A stretch of DNA of 64,000 nt from Sagittula marina. Lineage in GTDB: Bacteria; Pseudomonadota; Alphaproteobacteria; Rhodobacterales; Rhodobacteraceae. The DNA lies in contig NZ_JACIEJ010000006.1 of the NCBI RefSeq assembly GCF_014196795.1, positions 248,001 to 312,000 on the forward strand, read 5' to 3'. The position numbers and the translations under genes are program-made. How positions within the stretch are numbered: position 1 is the first letter of the stretch; each line of letters begins with the position of its first letter. Shown here piece after piece: positions 26,949 to 43,777 of the stretch. The notes under the pieces are model-generated. The model saw only the letters and a list, made by a program, of their open reading frames with translations, ran no database searches and was not told the origin of the DNA.

Positions 26949-28562
26949 TTACTCCTCCGCCTCGACCGCGTCGTCTTCGACTTCTGCCGACTCGGACACG
27001 AGGTCATCGGGATCGACCCAGCCCAGAAGAACGCGGGCGGTCATGACCATGTTCTGCGCTTCTTCGAGGTCGATGCCGTAGGGTTCCAGCAGGCCGTCGT
27101 CCTTCACGCGCTGGCCGTTGACCGTGGTCCAGCCGCCGGCCAGCTCCCAGTCGGCGCAGGTTGCGAAGTCTTCGAGCGATTTTACGTTGTCCTCGGCCAG
27201 GGCCACGCACATTTGCGGCGTCAGCCCTTCGAAGTTCAGCAGGCTTTCATCAGCGCCCAGCTCGGTTGCGCGTTCAAGGGCCGCACGGGCCTGCGCTTCG
27301 AGGTGTTCGCGGGCGCGGGTCTGCAATTCTTCGGCGGTGCTGGAATCCACGCCATCGATGACCAGCAGCTCGTCTTGTTCGACGTAAGCCACCTCTTCGA
27401 GGTTGGTAAAGCCTTCGGACACCAGAAGCTGAGCAAAGAACTCGTCGAGGTCCAGCGTGTCCATGAACAGCTTGGTGCGCACTTCGAATTCCGCCTGACG
27501 GCGCTTCGATTCGTCTTCCTCGGTCATGATGTCGATGTCGAGACCGGTCAGTTGCGACGCCAGGCGCACGTTCTGACCGCGACGGCCAATGGCCAGCGAC
27601 AGCTGCTCATCGGGCACCACGACTTCGATGCGCTCGGCCTCTTCGTCCAGAACGACTTTCGACACTTCGGCGGGCTGCAACGCGTTCACCAGGAAGGTCG
27701 GCATGTCCTCGTTCCACGGGATGATGTCGATCTTTTCGCCCTGAAGCTCATTCACCACGGCCTGCACGCGGCTGCCGCGCATACCGACGCAGGCGCCGAC
27801 GGGGTCGATGCCGCTGTCATAGGAGATCACGCCGATCTTTGCGCGCGAACCGGGGTCACGGGCCACGGCCTTGATCTCGATGATGCCGTCATAGATTTCC
27901 GGCACTTCCATCTTGAACAGCTCGGCCATGAACTGCGGGTCGGTGCGCGACAGGAAGATCTGCGGGCCACGGGTCTCGCGGCGCACATCCTTGATGTAGC
28001 AGCGGATGCGGTCGCCGGGGCGATACGCCTCGCGGCCGATCTTCTCGTTGCGGCGCAGGATGCCTTCGCCACGGCCCACGTCGACGATGACGTTGCCGTA
28101 TTCCTCGCGCTTGACCAGACCGTTGATGATCGTGCCTGCGCGATCCTTGAATTCGTCGTACTGGCGATCACGTTCGGCTTCGCGGACCTTTTGCAGGATG
28201 ACCTGCTTGGCCGACTGCGCCGCGATCCGGCCCAGTTCCACCGGCGGCACTTCTTCGACGTAGGTGTCACCGATCTGCGGGTCGGCCATGTACTGCTTGG
28301 CCTGCTTGACGGTCAGCTCGGCCTGATAGTTCTCAAGCTCTTCTTCCTCGACCACGGTGCGGACACGGGTAAAGGTCGCACGACCGGTCTTGCGGTCGAT
28401 GGCCACGCGAATGTCCATCTCCGCGCCGTAGCGGGACTTCGCCGCGCGGGCGAGCGATTCTTCCATCGCCTCGACCACAAGGCCCGGGTCGATCATCTTC
28501 TCGCGCGCGACGGCTTCGGCCGTCTGCAGGAGTTCCAGCTGGTTGGCGGATGTGATTGCCAT
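26949..28562 (-). CDS. nusA: Transcription termination/antitermination protein NusA
   Basis: Binds RNA polymerase and nascent RNA, controlling pausing, termination and antitermination; 537 residues. In order: an N-terminal RNAP-binding domain (residues 1-130), an S1 domain, KH domains ([20 protein letters not shown] and the second [20 protein letters not shown]), then helix-hairpin-helix repeats and an acidic tail ending [11 protein letters not shown]. The start is 3 nt from the rimP stop. Its ending contains the ribosome site for the next gene. Confidence 0.97.
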   Translation of the reverse strand: MAITSANQLELLQTAEAVAREKMIDPGLVVEAMEESLARAAKSRYGAEMDIRVAIDRKTGRATFTRVRTVVEEEELENYQAELTVKQAKQYMADPQIGDTYVEEVPPVELGRIAAQSAKQVILQKVREAERDRQYDEFKDRAGTIINGLVKREEYGNVIVDVGRGEGILRRNEKIGREAYRPGDRIRCYIKDVRRETRGPQIFLSRTDPQFMAELFKMEVPEIYDGIIEIKAVARDPGSRAKIGVISYDSGIDPVGACVGMRGSRVQAVVNELQGEKIDIIPWNEDMPTFLVNALQPAEVSKVVLDEEAERIEVVVPDEQLSLAIGRRGQNVRLASQLTGLDIDIMTEEDESKRRQAEFEVRTKLFMDTLDLDEFFAQLLVSEGFTNLEEVAYVEQDELLVIDGVDSSTAEELQTRAREHLEAQARAALERATELGADESLLNFEGLTPQMCVALAEDNVKSLEDFATCADWELAGGWTTVNGQRVKDDGLLEPYGIDLEEAQNMVMTARVLLGWVDPDDLVSESAEVEDDAVEAEE

Positions 28563-28565
28563 CTC

Positions 28566-29132
28566 TTACTCCTCCTCGGGCCCTTCGGCCTCGATGTCGT
28601 CGTACTTGGTTTCGTCAATTGCGGCGGTCTTGCGCGCCTTGAGCATCTCTTTGATCAGCTCGTCTGTCAGAACCAGCTTGGCATCGGCCAGCCAGTCGAA
28701 TTGCAGGCCGATGGTGCCGGCATCGACGTTCACCAGAACCTCGCTGCCTTCGACCCCGGCCAGAATACCACGAAACCGTTTCTGGCCGTCGATCAGATCA
28801 TGCGTCTCGATCTTGGCTTCATACCCTTCGTAGGTGTCGAAATCCTTGAGACGGGTCAGCGGACGGTCGATACCGGGGCTTCCCACTTCAAGCGTGTATT
28901 GGTCAGAGATCGGATCCTCGACGTCGAGAATGGCGGACACGGCGGTCGAGATCTCGGCACATTCGTCCACTTCGATCCCGCCTTCGGGACGCTCCGCCAT
29001 GATCTGCAACAAGGGTGTGTTGCCCCCCTGCAGACGGATGCGGACCAGTTCGAATCCCATGTCCTCAATCACCGGCGCGATGATCTCGGCGATCTTCTTG
29101 TCCATGCCGGTTTTTGCGATCAGGTCGGTCAT
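28566..29132 (-). CDS. rimP: Ribosome maturation factor RimP
   Basis: Needed for 30S subunit assembly; 188 residues. The ATG at 29132 is chosen over an in-frame ATG at 29186 because AAGG lies close upstream and the longer form would run through the leader hairpin. Family blocks are visible: [20 protein letters not shown], the acidic [20 protein letters not shown], and [14 protein letters not shown]. It has a long acidic C-terminal extension (EAEGPEEE) as in Rhodobacterales. It is the first gene of the rimP-nusA-ylxR-infB operon. Confidence 0.95.
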   Translation of the reverse strand: MTDLIAKTGMDKKIAEIIAPVIEDMGFELVRIRLQGGNTPLLQIMAERPEGGIEVDECAEISTAVSAILDVEDPISDQYTLEVGSPGIDRPLTRLKDFDTYEGYEAKIETHDLIDGQKRFRGILAGVEGSEVLVNVDAGTIGLQFDWLADAKLVLTDELIKEMLKARKTAAIDETKYDDIEAEGPEEE

Positions 29133-29159
29133 GTAGTCTTGCCTTTCGGGCGCAGAAAC

Positions 29160-29182
29160 AAAAAAGCGGGCCAGCGGCCCGC
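29160..29182 (-). terminator. Intrinsic terminator in the rimP leader
   Basis: GCGGGCC-AGC-GGCCCGC (29166-29182) is followed on the minus strand by TTTTTT (complement of 29160-29165). It ends only 27 nt before the rimP ATG. It could stop read-through from the glycogen operon, or act as an attenuator of the nusA operon, whose product NusA acts on such hairpins. Confidence 0.75.
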
Positions 29183-29327
29183 ACATCTTTTCGGTGGGCG
29201 CTGCGACCTTTCAGGCCTCAGCACCTCGCTGTTGAGGGCGATATAGGCGGGCGTCGGAGATTTTGCAAGCGGAATCGCCAACGCGAGTCGGACCCTCAGC
29301 CAAGCGGCGCGTCACAGCGCCCTTTCA

Positions 29328-29363
29328 CGGCCCAGGGAAACACGGTGCTGTCTCCCTGGGCCG
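29328..29363 (-). terminator. Hairpin just downstream of pgm
   Basis: CGGCCCAGGGA (29328-29338) and TCCCTGGGCCG (29353-29363) form a perfect 11-bp stem with a 14-nt loop, 17 nt beyond the pgm stop. No T-run follows, so it is likely to protect the mRNA 3' end or to terminate only partly. Confidence 0.5.
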
Positions 29364-29380
29364 CCCGGGGTGTCCGGCGG

Positions 29381-32929
<3,549 letters not shown>

Positions 32930-32933
<4 letters not shown>

Positions 32934-35008
32934 GTGGCCTCCGTCGCGACGAACGCGGCCAGAGAGCAGCGCGGCACGGTCACGGACCTTTCGTCGATCA
33001 TTGTCGCACCCTGTTTGTCGCGCGATGTGTCAATTTCTTGCTGCCAGCGGCGCGGGGCAATGTCGGGCAGATGCAATTCCTGATCCGCGTCCTCTCGGTT
33101 CAGCGCAAGCAGGATCGTGTCGGGCGAGGCATCCCCCGTGGCAGATTCCGCAGACCCGCGCAGCAGGATGCACAGCGACGACAGCCCCGGATCCCGCCAG
33201 TTCAGCGCGCCGCCGTCAAACGCCTGCCACTCGACGTCACGCCGCCCGTCCGAGCGTTCCGCGCCATGCAGAAACCGCGATTGCCGCAGCGTCGGATGAG
33301 CGTGTCGGAACGCTGCCAGCGCGGCGGTAAAGGCGATCAGGTTGCCGTCCATCGCCTCCCAATCCAGCCAGGCTGTCTCGTTGTCCTGACAATAGGCGTT
33401 GTTGTTGCCGCCTTGCGTGTTTCCACCTTCGTCCCCGGCCAGCAGCATGGGTGTCCCCTGGCTGAGGAACACGGTGGCCAGCAGGTTGCGCACCCGCCGG
33501 CGGCGCGCTTCGCGGATGTCGGGGTCGTCGGTCTCCCCCTCGACACCAAAGTTGTCGGAGAAATTGTCGTGGTGCCCGTCGCGATTGTCTTCGCCGTTCG
33601 CTTCGTTGTGGCGCTGCTCGTAGGCGGTCACGTCCGCGGTGGTGAACCCGTCATGCGCGGCGGCAAAGTTGACGCTGGACCATGCGCGCCGCCCGCGCGT
33701 GTCGAACAGATCCGCCGTGCCCAGCAGCGCACCGCCCAGATCCTGCGCCGCCCGCGCATCGCCGCGCCAGAAGCGCCGGATCGTGTCGCGGTAGCGGTCG
33801 TTCCACTCGGCAAACTCGGGCGGAAACCCTCCCAGCCGATAGCCGCCCGGCCCGATGTCCCACGGCTCCGCGATCAGTTTGACGTTGGACAGCACAGGGT
33901 CCTGTCGCAGGGCGTCCAGAAACCCCCCGTGCCGGTCAAAGCCGCTCGGCTCTCGCGCCAGCGTCGTCGCCAGATCGAACCGGAACCCGTCCACGCCAAA
34001 GGTCGTCACCCAGTAACGCATGGAATCAAGGATCAGCCGCAGCACAAACGGGTGCGACACGTTCAAGGTGTTCCCGGTCCCGGTGTCGTTGACGTAATAG
34101 CGCGGTTGCCCGTCAAGAAGCCGATAGTAGGACGCGTTGTCGATCCCGCGAAAGGACAGCGTCGGGCCGTAATGGTCGCTCTCGGCGGTGTGGTTGTACA
34201 CCACGTCGAGGATCACCTCGATGCCCGCCGCATGGAACCGGTCCACCATCGCGCGGAACCCACGCGCGCCGGAGGGGCCAAGATACTTTGGCTCCGGCAC
34301 AAAGAAACCGATGGTGTTGTAGCCCCAGTAGTTCGTCAGCCCACGGTCTTGAAGCGCGCCTTCGGGGTTAAATGCCTGAACCGGCAACAGCTCGACCGCT
34401 GTCACGCCAAGCGTGCTCAGATGCTCCAGCATCGCGTCAGAGGCCATGGCGTCGTAGGTGCCGCGCTTGTCCTCTGCGATCATCGGGTGCTGGATGGTGG
34501 TGCCCTTGACGTGCGCTTCGTAGATAAACGCATCTTCCCAGTCGCGGTTCAGCGTGCGGGCATCTTGCGGCAGCCAGTCCGGGTGGCTGACCACCGACTT
34601 TGGCACAAACGGCGCAGAATCGCGGGCGTCAAAGCTCTGGTCGCCTTCGCCCCAGACATAGCCAAAACAGGCGGGATCGTGTTTGAACAGGCCGTGAAAA
34701 TCACGCGTATAAGGGTCGAGCAGCAGCTTGTTTGCGTTGAACCGATGGCCCCGGTCCGGCGCATACGGCCCATCCACGCGGTAGCCATACAGCTGACCGG
34801 GAGAGAGGCGCTGCACATAGCCATGCCACACCGCACCGGAGCGTTCGGGCAAGTCGATCTGGTGGGTTTCCCTGCCATCCGTGTCAAACAGGCACAGCGT
34901 CACCCGATGCGCGTGGTCGGAAAACAGGGCAAAGTTGGTGCCCTCGCCATCCCACTGCGCGCCAAGCGCGTTGGGGCGTCCGGCGGTGACCTCATATGTT
35001 GGTGTCAT
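32930..35008 (-). CDS. glgX: Glycogen debranching enzyme GlgX
   Basis: Isoamylase-type GH13 enzyme that removes the short side chains left by phosphorylase; 692 residues. The start at 35008 (MTPTYEVTAGRPNALGA) overlaps the glgA stop by 4 nt, like the other junctions of this operon; a longer frame from 35101 would run into glgA. An N-terminal CBM48 domain is followed by the GH13 barrel with VILDVVYNHTAESD, FRFDLATTLARE (Asp nucleophile), LIAEPWDIGPGGY (Glu) and AAHDGFT (HD). Cytoplasmic. Confidence 0.94.
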
Positions 35009-36453
35009 TGCAGCAGGCTTTCGTACAGGCTGACGTAGGCGCCTGCCTGCTCCTCCCATCCGACGGGCTGGCGCATGGCGGCGCGCATCATGGCTTGCCA
35101 CTGCTTGGGATCCGCATAGGCGGCAAAGACACGGTCAAGCGCGGCGCTGATCGCCTCCGGCGTGACCTCGTCAAAAACAAAGCCATTGGCACATTTGGCG
35201 GCCAGCGCGGCGGCGTTGGCGTCGATCACCGTATCGGCCAGCCCGCCGGTGCGCGCCACCACGGGCAACGTGCCATAGCGCAAACCATACAGCTGCGTCA
35301 GCCCGCACGGCTCAAACCGCGAGGGGATCAGGATCGCATCTGCACCGCCTTGGACAAGGTGCGAAAAGCCCTCGTCATAGCCGATGAACGTGCCGACACG
35401 GCCGGGGTGATCCTGTGCGGCCTGCTGGAAAAGTGCCTCCAACGCGGGTTCGCCCGTGCCCAGCACCGCCAGTTGCCCGCCTTGGTCCACCAGATGCGGG
35501 ATGGCCGCCGCCAGCGCGTCGAGGCCCTTTTGCTCTGTCAGGCGCGAGATCACGCAAAACAGCGGCCCCGCGTGATCCGTGTCCAGCCCCAGCTTGCCCG
35601 CCAGCGCCAGACGGCTGGCGCTTTTCGCCTTGAGGGTTTTCACATCATATGGCGCGGGCAGGGCGGGGTCGTTGGACGGGTCCCAGGCGGTGGTGTCGAT
35701 GCCGTTCAGGATGCCGGTCAGCGTCTCTGTCCGGGCTTGCAACACGCCCTCCAACCCCATGCCAAAGCGCGGCGTCAGGATTTCGCGTGCATAGTTGGGC
35801 GATACGGTGGTGACGTGATCGGCGTAGACCAGCCCCGCCTTGAGAAAGCTCAGATCGCCATAGAACTCCAGCCCATCGGCGTGAAACCAATCGTGGCGCA
35901 GGCCCAGTTCCGGCATCACCTGCGGGCCATACCGCCCCTGAAAGGCAATGTTGTGGATGGTCATCACGGTCTTTGGCACCGTGCGCCCGGTCTGTTTCAG
36001 GTAGACGGGGGCCAGCGCCGCCTGCCAGTCGTGGGCGTGCAGCACGTCGGGCTTCCAGCCCTCCAGTCCGTCAAAACAAATGCGCGCCGCCGCCTGCGCC
36101 AATGAGCCAAAGCGGCGGTGATTGTCGGGCCAATCCTGCCCGTCAGGCCCGTTGTAGGGTTTGCCGGCGCGGTCGAACAGTTGCGGCGCATCAAGCAGCA
36201 GAAGGGTCAGTCCCGCGGTCTCGCTTGACGCCTCCACCATGACCAGCCGCCCCGACCCGCCGGGCAGATCGCCAAAGCTCGCCACCTCGACCCCTTTGGG
36301 CAGGAGCGGAAACAGCGAGGGGTAACACGGCAGCATCACCCGCGCGTCGACCCCATGCCGGGCCAGCGCACCGGGCAGCGCCCCCACCACATCGGCCAGC
36401 CCGCCTGTCTTTACAAAAGGCGCACATTCCGAAGCGACCATCAGCACGTTCAT
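35005..36453 (-). CDS. glgA: Glycogen synthase (ADP-glucose)
   Basis: GT5 glucosyltransferase that extends alpha-1,4-glucan from ADP-glucose; 482 residues. The N-terminal ADP-glucose-binding KTGGLADVVGALPGAL is diagnostic. SRFEPCGLTQLYGLRYG near the C-terminus holds the conserved Glu and a nucleotide-binding loop. It overlaps the preceding 128-residue gene and the following glgX gene by 4 nt each, so the three are translationally coupled. Confidence 0.97.
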   Translation of the reverse strand: MNVLMVASECAPFVKTGGLADVVGALPGALARHGVDARVMLPCYPSLFPLLPKGVEVASFGDLPGGSGRLVMVEASSETAGLTLLLLDAPQLFDRAGKPYNGPDGQDWPDNHRRFGSLAQAAARICFDGLEGWKPDVLHAHDWQAALAPVYLKQTGRTVPKTVMTIHNIAFQGRYGPQVMPELGLRHDWFHADGLEFYGDLSFLKAGLVYADHVTTVSPNYAREILTPRFGMGLEGVLQARTETLTGILNGIDTTAWDPSNDPALPAPYDVKTLKAKSASRLALAGKLGLDTDHAGPLFCVISRLTEQKGLDALAAAIPHLVDQGGQLAVLGTGEPALEALFQQAAQDHPGRVGTFIGYDEGFSHLVQGGADAILIPSRFEPCGLTQLYGLRYGTLPVVARTGGLADTVIDANAAALAAKCANGFVFDEVTPEAISAALDRVFAAYADPKQWQAMMRAAMRQPVGWEEQAGAYVSLYESLLQ

Positions 36454-36836
36454 ATTGGCAGTTCCTCAAGCGGTTTGGCAAAGGGCGAGTCGGCCCCGAC
36501 GGCGCTGGACCAGCCCAGCGTCGAGGTTGCAGATAGCACCGACCGCCCGCCCGGCCAGCTCAGCACCCAGCGGGTCGGCGTCACGGTCATTTCCAGCGCA
36601 TCAAGCGAGGCCGGCGCCGTGGCCCCGGGCAGCACAAAGGCGCTGGCCACCACGGGGAGCGCCTCCTCGTCATCCTCGTCCGGCAGCGGCCCCGGCAGGT
36701 TGCACACCCAGACCGAACACAGCATCCCGCCGCCTTCGCGCACCAGGTACGCAAAGGCCACATGCGGGTCCACATCCAGCACGAGGGACAGATCCCCCGC
36801 GGCCCAAAGCTCCCAGCTGCCGGTTTCCAGCGTCAT
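36450..36836 (-). CDS. Small hypothetical protein inside the glycogen operon
   Basis: A 128-residue protein between glgC and glgA. The gene begins 9 nt after the glgC stop (CTTTGTAAGGAG-type ribosome site context) and its stop overlaps the glgA ATG by 4 nt, so it is almost certainly translated. The sequence is beta-rich (WELWAAGDLSLVLDVDPHVAFAYLV), with an acidic loop PDEDDEEA and many aromatic residues. It has no cysteine cluster, signal peptide or membrane segment. I do not recognise the family. A role in glycogen binding or in regulating GlgA/GlgC is a guess from position only. Confidence 0.7.
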   Translation of the reverse strand: MTLETGSWELWAAGDLSLVLDVDPHVAFAYLVREGGGMLCSVWVCNLPGPLPDEDDEEALPVVASAFVLPGATAPASLDALEMTVTPTRWVLSWPGGRSVLSATSTLGWSSAVGADSPFAKPLEELPI

Positions 36837-36845
36837 GACTTCTCC

Positions 36846-38102
36846 TTACAGGGCGTCGATCATGCTTTGGGTGATCAGGCAGATGCCCTTCTCCGTACGG
36901 CGGAACCGCTTGGCGTCAAGCTTCGGGTCTTCGCCCACCACCAGCCCCGGCGGGATCTTGACGCCCCGGTCAATGATGGCGTTCTTGATGTAGGCGCGAC
37001 GGCCGACTTCGGCGTAGGGCAGGGCCACCACTCCTTCGAGCTGCGAATAGCTGTGCGTCTTCACCCCGGTGAACAACATGCAGCGATACAGCGACGAGCC
37101 GGAGATGATGCAGCCGCCCGACACCATGGAGGACACGGCCTGACCGCGACGACCCTCTTCGTTGTGGATGAACTTGGCCGGAGGGACCAACTCGGAATAG
37201 GTCCAGATCGGCCAGTCGGTGGCAAAGATGTCCAGCGGCGGATTGAAATCCGTCAAGTCGATGTTGGCCTGCCAATAGGCGTCCAATGTGCCCACATCGC
37301 GCCAGTACGGTTCCGATTCCAGCCCCGACAGCACGCAGGACCGGCTGAACGGATGCGCATAGGCACCGCCCTGCTTCACGATCGCCGGAATGATGTCCTT
37401 GCCGAAATCATGCTCCGATTCATCGTCGGGGCGGTCCTTTTCGAGGATCTCGTACAGATACTCCGCCTCGAACACGTATATCCCCATGGACGCCAATGCC
37501 TGCGTGTCGTCGCCGGGCATGGTGGGCGGATCGGCGGGCTTTTCCACGAAGTCGATGATCTTGTCGTTCTCATCCACCGCCATCACGCCAAAGGCACTGG
37601 CCTCGGCCTTGGGCACCTCGATGCAGCCCACCGTGACCTTCGCCCCGGTCTGGACGTGCTGCTCCAGCATGTAGGAATAGTCCTGCTTGTAGATGTGGTC
37701 CCCCGCAAGGATCAGGATGTACTTCGGCTCGTAGCCGCGAATGATCGAGATGTTCTGCGTGACCGCATCCGCCGTGCCCTTGTACCAGTTGGTCTCGTCA
37801 AGCTGCTGCGACGCGGGCAGAATATCCAAACCCTCGTTGCGCTCCGCCCGAAAGAAGGACCAGCCGCGCTGCAGGTGGCGGATCAGGCTGTGCGCCTTGT
37901 ATTGCGTCGCCACGCCGATGCGGCGGATGCCGGAATTGGTGGCGTTCGACATGGCAAAGTCGATGATGCGTGTCTTGCCGCCGAAATAGACCGCAGGCTT
38001 GGCCCGCACATCGGTCATTTCCTTCAGCCGGCTGCCACGGCCCCCGGCCAGCACAAATGCCATGGTCTGCTGTGCCAGTGTGAAACGGTCGTTGTTATCC
38101 AT
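36846..38102 (-). CDS. glgC: Glucose-1-phosphate adenylyltransferase
   Basis: Makes ADP-glucose, the committed and allosterically controlled step of glycogen synthesis; 418 residues. The start at 38102 ([16 protein letters not shown]) follows GGGGGGAG by 3-4 nt; the frame stays open to 38288 but that part overlaps the end of glgB. The nucleotide-binding [31 protein letters not shown] and [15 protein letters not shown] are visible, then a left-handed beta-helix C-terminal domain. The gap to glgB is 31 nt. Confidence 0.97.
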   Translation of the reverse strand: MDNNDRFTLAQQTMAFVLAGGRGSRLKEMTDVRAKPAVYFGGKTRIIDFAMSNATNSGIRRIGVATQYKAHSLIRHLQRGWSFFRAERNEGLDILPASQQLDETNWYKGTADAVTQNISIIRGYEPKYILILAGDHIYKQDYSYMLEQHVQTGAKVTVGCIEVPKAEASAFGVMAVDENDKIIDFVEKPADPPTMPGDDTQALASMGIYVFEAEYLYEILEKDRPDDESEHDFGKDIIPAIVKQGGAYAHPFSRSCVLSGLESEPYWRDVGTLDAYWQANIDLTDFNPPLDIFATDWPIWTYSELVPPAKFIHNEEGRRGQAVSSMVSGGCIISGSSLYRCMLFTGVKTHSYSQLEGVVALPYAEVGRRAYIKNAIIDRGVKIPPGLVVGEDPKLDAKRFRRTEKGICLITQSMIDAL

Positions 38103-38133
38103 GTCTCCCCCCTTTCTGGGTCCGGTCCGGCGC

Positions 38134-40334
38134 TCAACTCCCCGCTTTTGCGTCGGACGAAGTGAAGACCACGCAGGCCAGCGGCGGCACGGTGATCTCG
38201 ATCGAATGGTCCAGCCCGTGGGCGGAAACCGGGTCGGCGGTGCGTCCGCCTGGGTTGCCCTGACCTGAGCCGCCATAGAGCGGCGCATCAGTGTTCAGGC
38301 GTTCGTTCCAATGGCCTGCGCGCGGCACGCCGATCCTGTAGCCGTGGTGTGTTACGGGCGTGAAATTGACCACGACCAACACCGGTTCGCCGTCAGCGCC
38401 CTGCCGCGTCCAGACAAAGACACTGTCGTTGGCGTTGCCACCGTCGATCCAGGCGAACCCTTCGGCCTTGCTGTCCAGCCCGTGCAGCGCCGGCGTTTCA
38501 CGATATAGCGTGTTCAGATCGCGGATCAGGGTCTGCACACCCGCATGAGCAGAATTTTCCAGCAGGTGCCAATCCAGGCTTTGCTCATGGTTCCACTCCG
38601 CGATCTGGGCAAATTCACAGCCCATGAACAGCAGCTTCTTGCCCGGATGGCACCACATGAAGCCGAAATAGGCGCGCAGGTTTGCAAACTTCTGCCAGTC
38701 GTCGCCGGGCATCTTCCCGATCAGGCTGCCCTTGCCGTGGACCACCTCGTCGTGGCTGATCGGCAGGATGAAGTTCTCGGTGAAGGCGTAATGCAGCCCG
38801 AACGTCATCTTGTCGTGGTGGTACCGCCGATTGATCGGGTCCTCGGCCATGTAGCGCAGGGTATCGTTCATCCACCCCATGTTCCACTTGTAGCCAAAAC
38901 CCAGCCCACCGGCGTCCGTTCGCGCGCACACACCGGGAAAGGCGGTGCTTTCCTCGGCCACCGTCATGATCCCGTCCTGGGCGGCGTAGGCCTGTTCATT
39001 CATGCGCCGGAGGAAGTCGATGGCCTCCAGGTTCTCGCGTCCGCCGTCCTTGTTGGGCACCCATTCGCCGTCCTTGCGCGAATAGTCCCGGTAGAGCATC
39101 GAGGCCACCGCATCCACGCGCAGCCCGTCGAGGTTGTATTCCTCCAGCCAGAACTTCGCGTTGGCGATCAGGTAGTTGGCCACTTCCGCACGGCCATAGT
39201 TATAGACCAGCGTGTTCCAGTCGGGGTGATAGCCTTCCTTCGGGTCGGCATGTTCATAAAGCGCCGTGCCGTCAAATCGGCCCAGCCCGTGGCTGTCCGT
39301 CGGGAAGTGCCCCGGCACCCAGTCGATGATGACGCCAATCCCGGCCTGATGCGCCGCATCGACCAGCGCCCGAAAATCGTCTGGTGAGCCAAAGCGGCTG
39401 GTCGGTGCGTACATTCCGACCGGTTGGTAGCCCCACGAGCCTCCAAAGGGATATTCGGAAATCGGTGTCAGCTCGATATGCGTGAACCCCATGTCCACCG
39501 CATAGGGCACCAGTTGCGCCGCCAGCTCCCGGTAGGTGAGGGGGCGATTGCCCTCCTCCGGCACGGTGCGCCAGCTTTCCAGATGCACTTCGTATATGGA
39601 AATTGGGGCATCAATGGCATGGGCCTTGCCGCGCTGGGCGATCCAGCCCGCATCGTTCCAATCGTAATTCCGCAGGTCGCGCACGACGGAGGCCGTGCGC
39701 GGCGGCAATTCCGCGCCAAAGCCCACGGGATCAGCCTTCAGCGGCAGCAGCGCGCCGTCGCCATTGGCGATCTCGTACTTGTAGGAATCGCCGTCCGCGA
39801 CACCGGGCAAAAAGATCTCGTGCACCCCGGTCGCGCCACGCCGCCGCATCAAATGCCGCCGCCCGTCCCAGCCGTTGAAGTTGCCGACCACCGACGCGCG
39901 CCGGGCATTCGGCGCCCAGACCGCGAAATGCGTGCCCAAGACGCCCTGATGCTCCATCACATGCGCGCCAAGCGCGGTCCACAGATGGCCATGGGTCCCT
40001 TCGCCCAGCAGGTATTCATCCAGCTCCCCCATCACCGGGCCGAACCCGTAGGCATCCTCCTCAACCCAGGTCTCCGTGCCTTCGGTCATGCGCAGCGTGT
40101 AGGGAAACCACTTTTTGCGACGCGGAATGGCCCCGGCAAAGACTTCGCCCTCGATCCGCTCAAGCCGTGCGGCGCGGCGCCCGGTCTTGCGGTCGATCAC
40201 CTCCACTTCGGCCACGCCGGGGCGAAACACCCGAGCAACCAACTGGCCATCGACCTCATGCAGGCCCAGAACGCCAAAAGGGTCCGTATGTTGCCCCGAC
40301 AACAGCCGGGACAGGTCATCTGCGTCGATCAGGC

Positions 40335-40338
<4 letters not shown>
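38134..40338 (-). CDS. glgB: 1,4-alpha-glucan branching enzyme
   Basis: GH13 enzyme that introduces alpha-1,6 branches; 734 residues. An N1 domain and a CBM48 domain (about 105-200, [18 protein letters not shown]) precede the catalytic barrel. [20 protein letters not shown] carries the Asp nucleophile, [14 protein letters not shown] the Glu, and [13 protein letters not shown] the third acidic residue. It overlaps glgP by 4 nt (ATGA), so the first two genes of the operon are coupled. Confidence 0.97.
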
Positions 40339-42710
<2,372 letters not shown>

Positions 42711-42899
42711 GGGGGAGCCCTCGGCGGTGTCGTCGCTTCATTCAACACTAGCACGCTGAGCCCACAAGTCAGCCCGTCGTGACGTCTGTCTATGCTACCG
42801 CTAACATTTGCGGCAGGAGCATGTTTCGCGCAAGTATTGTGCGCAGTTGGGCGGCATTTCTCCGGTCCGGTGGCACCTCTGCCACAAATTTGGGCGCCG

Positions 42900-43679
42900 T
42901 CAGGCTGTGAGGGGCTGCAGTGACCCGACCCAGCCGGTGCCGATCGCACCGGCCCAGTCCTCCCGATCCGCGGCCCGTGCCATGGCGACCATGCGCCAAG
43001 GGTCGTAGGGCACCTGCGCAAGGCTGGTTTTCCAGCCCTGCGCCGTGCGTGTCACGATGCCATACGCGGCGGCGGGCGTGCCGGTTTCCATCACATGATA
43101 CAGCGGCAAGTCGTCATCATAGCCGGGGCAGCCCACGCTTCCGGGGTTGAAGATCACTCTGCCACCGCCAATGTCCAGCCGCCGCGGGATGTGGGTATGC
43201 CCGCACAAGAACAGGCTGGCGTCTATGCCCTCCGCCTCCGCCGCGATGTCCGCCAGCGGTCTGCGATTCGGTACGCCCGAAGGCGGCACATGCTCCATCC
43301 AATAGGTGGTGTCATCGCGCGGCGTGCCGTGGCACAGAAAGATATCGGGCGTCAGGCGAAGTGTTGCGGGCAGGCTTTGAAGCCAGGTCAGATGCTCAGG
43401 CTCAAGCTGTTCAAAGGCCACCCGATCCGATGGCTGCATCCGCGCAGGCGTCTGTTCAAGCAGATAGCGGTCGTGGTTGCCCCGTATGGTGAGGATTTCG
43501 CGCGCCATCAGGATCTCGGCGGTCTCGCGTGCCGCCAAGGGGCCGCTGAACAGATCGCCAAGGTTCAGGACCTGCGTGATCCCTTGCGCGTCAATGTCCG
43601 CCAGAACCGCCCGTAAGGCATCCGCGTTGCCGTGGATGTCGGCCAGAACTGCAAAAGAGTCGCCGGTCTCGCCGATCAT
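42900..43679 (-). CDS. Metallophosphoesterase (calcineurin-like)
   Basis: A 259-residue di-metal phosphoesterase. The start at 43679 is chosen because CGGAGGACG lies 6 nt upstream; an in-frame ATG at 43715 would extend it into a poorly supported leader. Family motifs appear in order: VLADIHGNADAL (D-x-H), LNLGDLFSGP (GD), TIRGNHDRY (GNHD), FLCHGTP and CGHTHIP. This is the compact YfcE/Ap4A hydrolase-like class; the substrate is unknown. It is separate from the glg operon (189-bp gap) and follows the frc terminator. Confidence 0.9.
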   Translation of the reverse strand: MIGETGDSFAVLADIHGNADALRAVLADIDAQGITQVLNLGDLFSGPLAARETAEILMAREILTIRGNHDRYLLEQTPARMQPSDRVAFEQLEPEHLTWLQSLPATLRLTPDIFLCHGTPRDDTTYWMEHVPPSGVPNRRPLADIAAEAEGIDASLFLCGHTHIPRRLDIGGGRVIFNPGSVGCPGYDDDLPLYHVMETGTPAAAYGIVTRTAQGWKTSLAQVPYDPWRMVAMARAADREDWAGAIGTGWVGSLQPLTA

Positions 43680-43736
43680 CAGGTCGTCCTCCGATTTTGG
43701 GAAGACGATGCACACTTTTCTTAATTATCCAAATGC

Positions 43737-43760
43737 AAAAAGCCCGGCGCTGGGCCGGGC
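43737..43760 (-). terminator. Intrinsic terminator of the frcBCA operon
   Basis: GCCCGGC (43742-43748) and GCCGGGC (43754-43760) form a 7-bp stem with a 5-nt loop, followed on the minus strand by TTTTT (complement of 43737-43741). It lies 17 nt past the frcA stop. Confidence 0.85.
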
Positions 43761-43777
43761 AAATTGTCAGCTGACAA

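Noticed and set aside
26610-29246. 878-codon plus-strand open frame opposite nusA and rimP
   Set aside because: Antisense to two well-supported genes; no ribosome site or recognisable segment.
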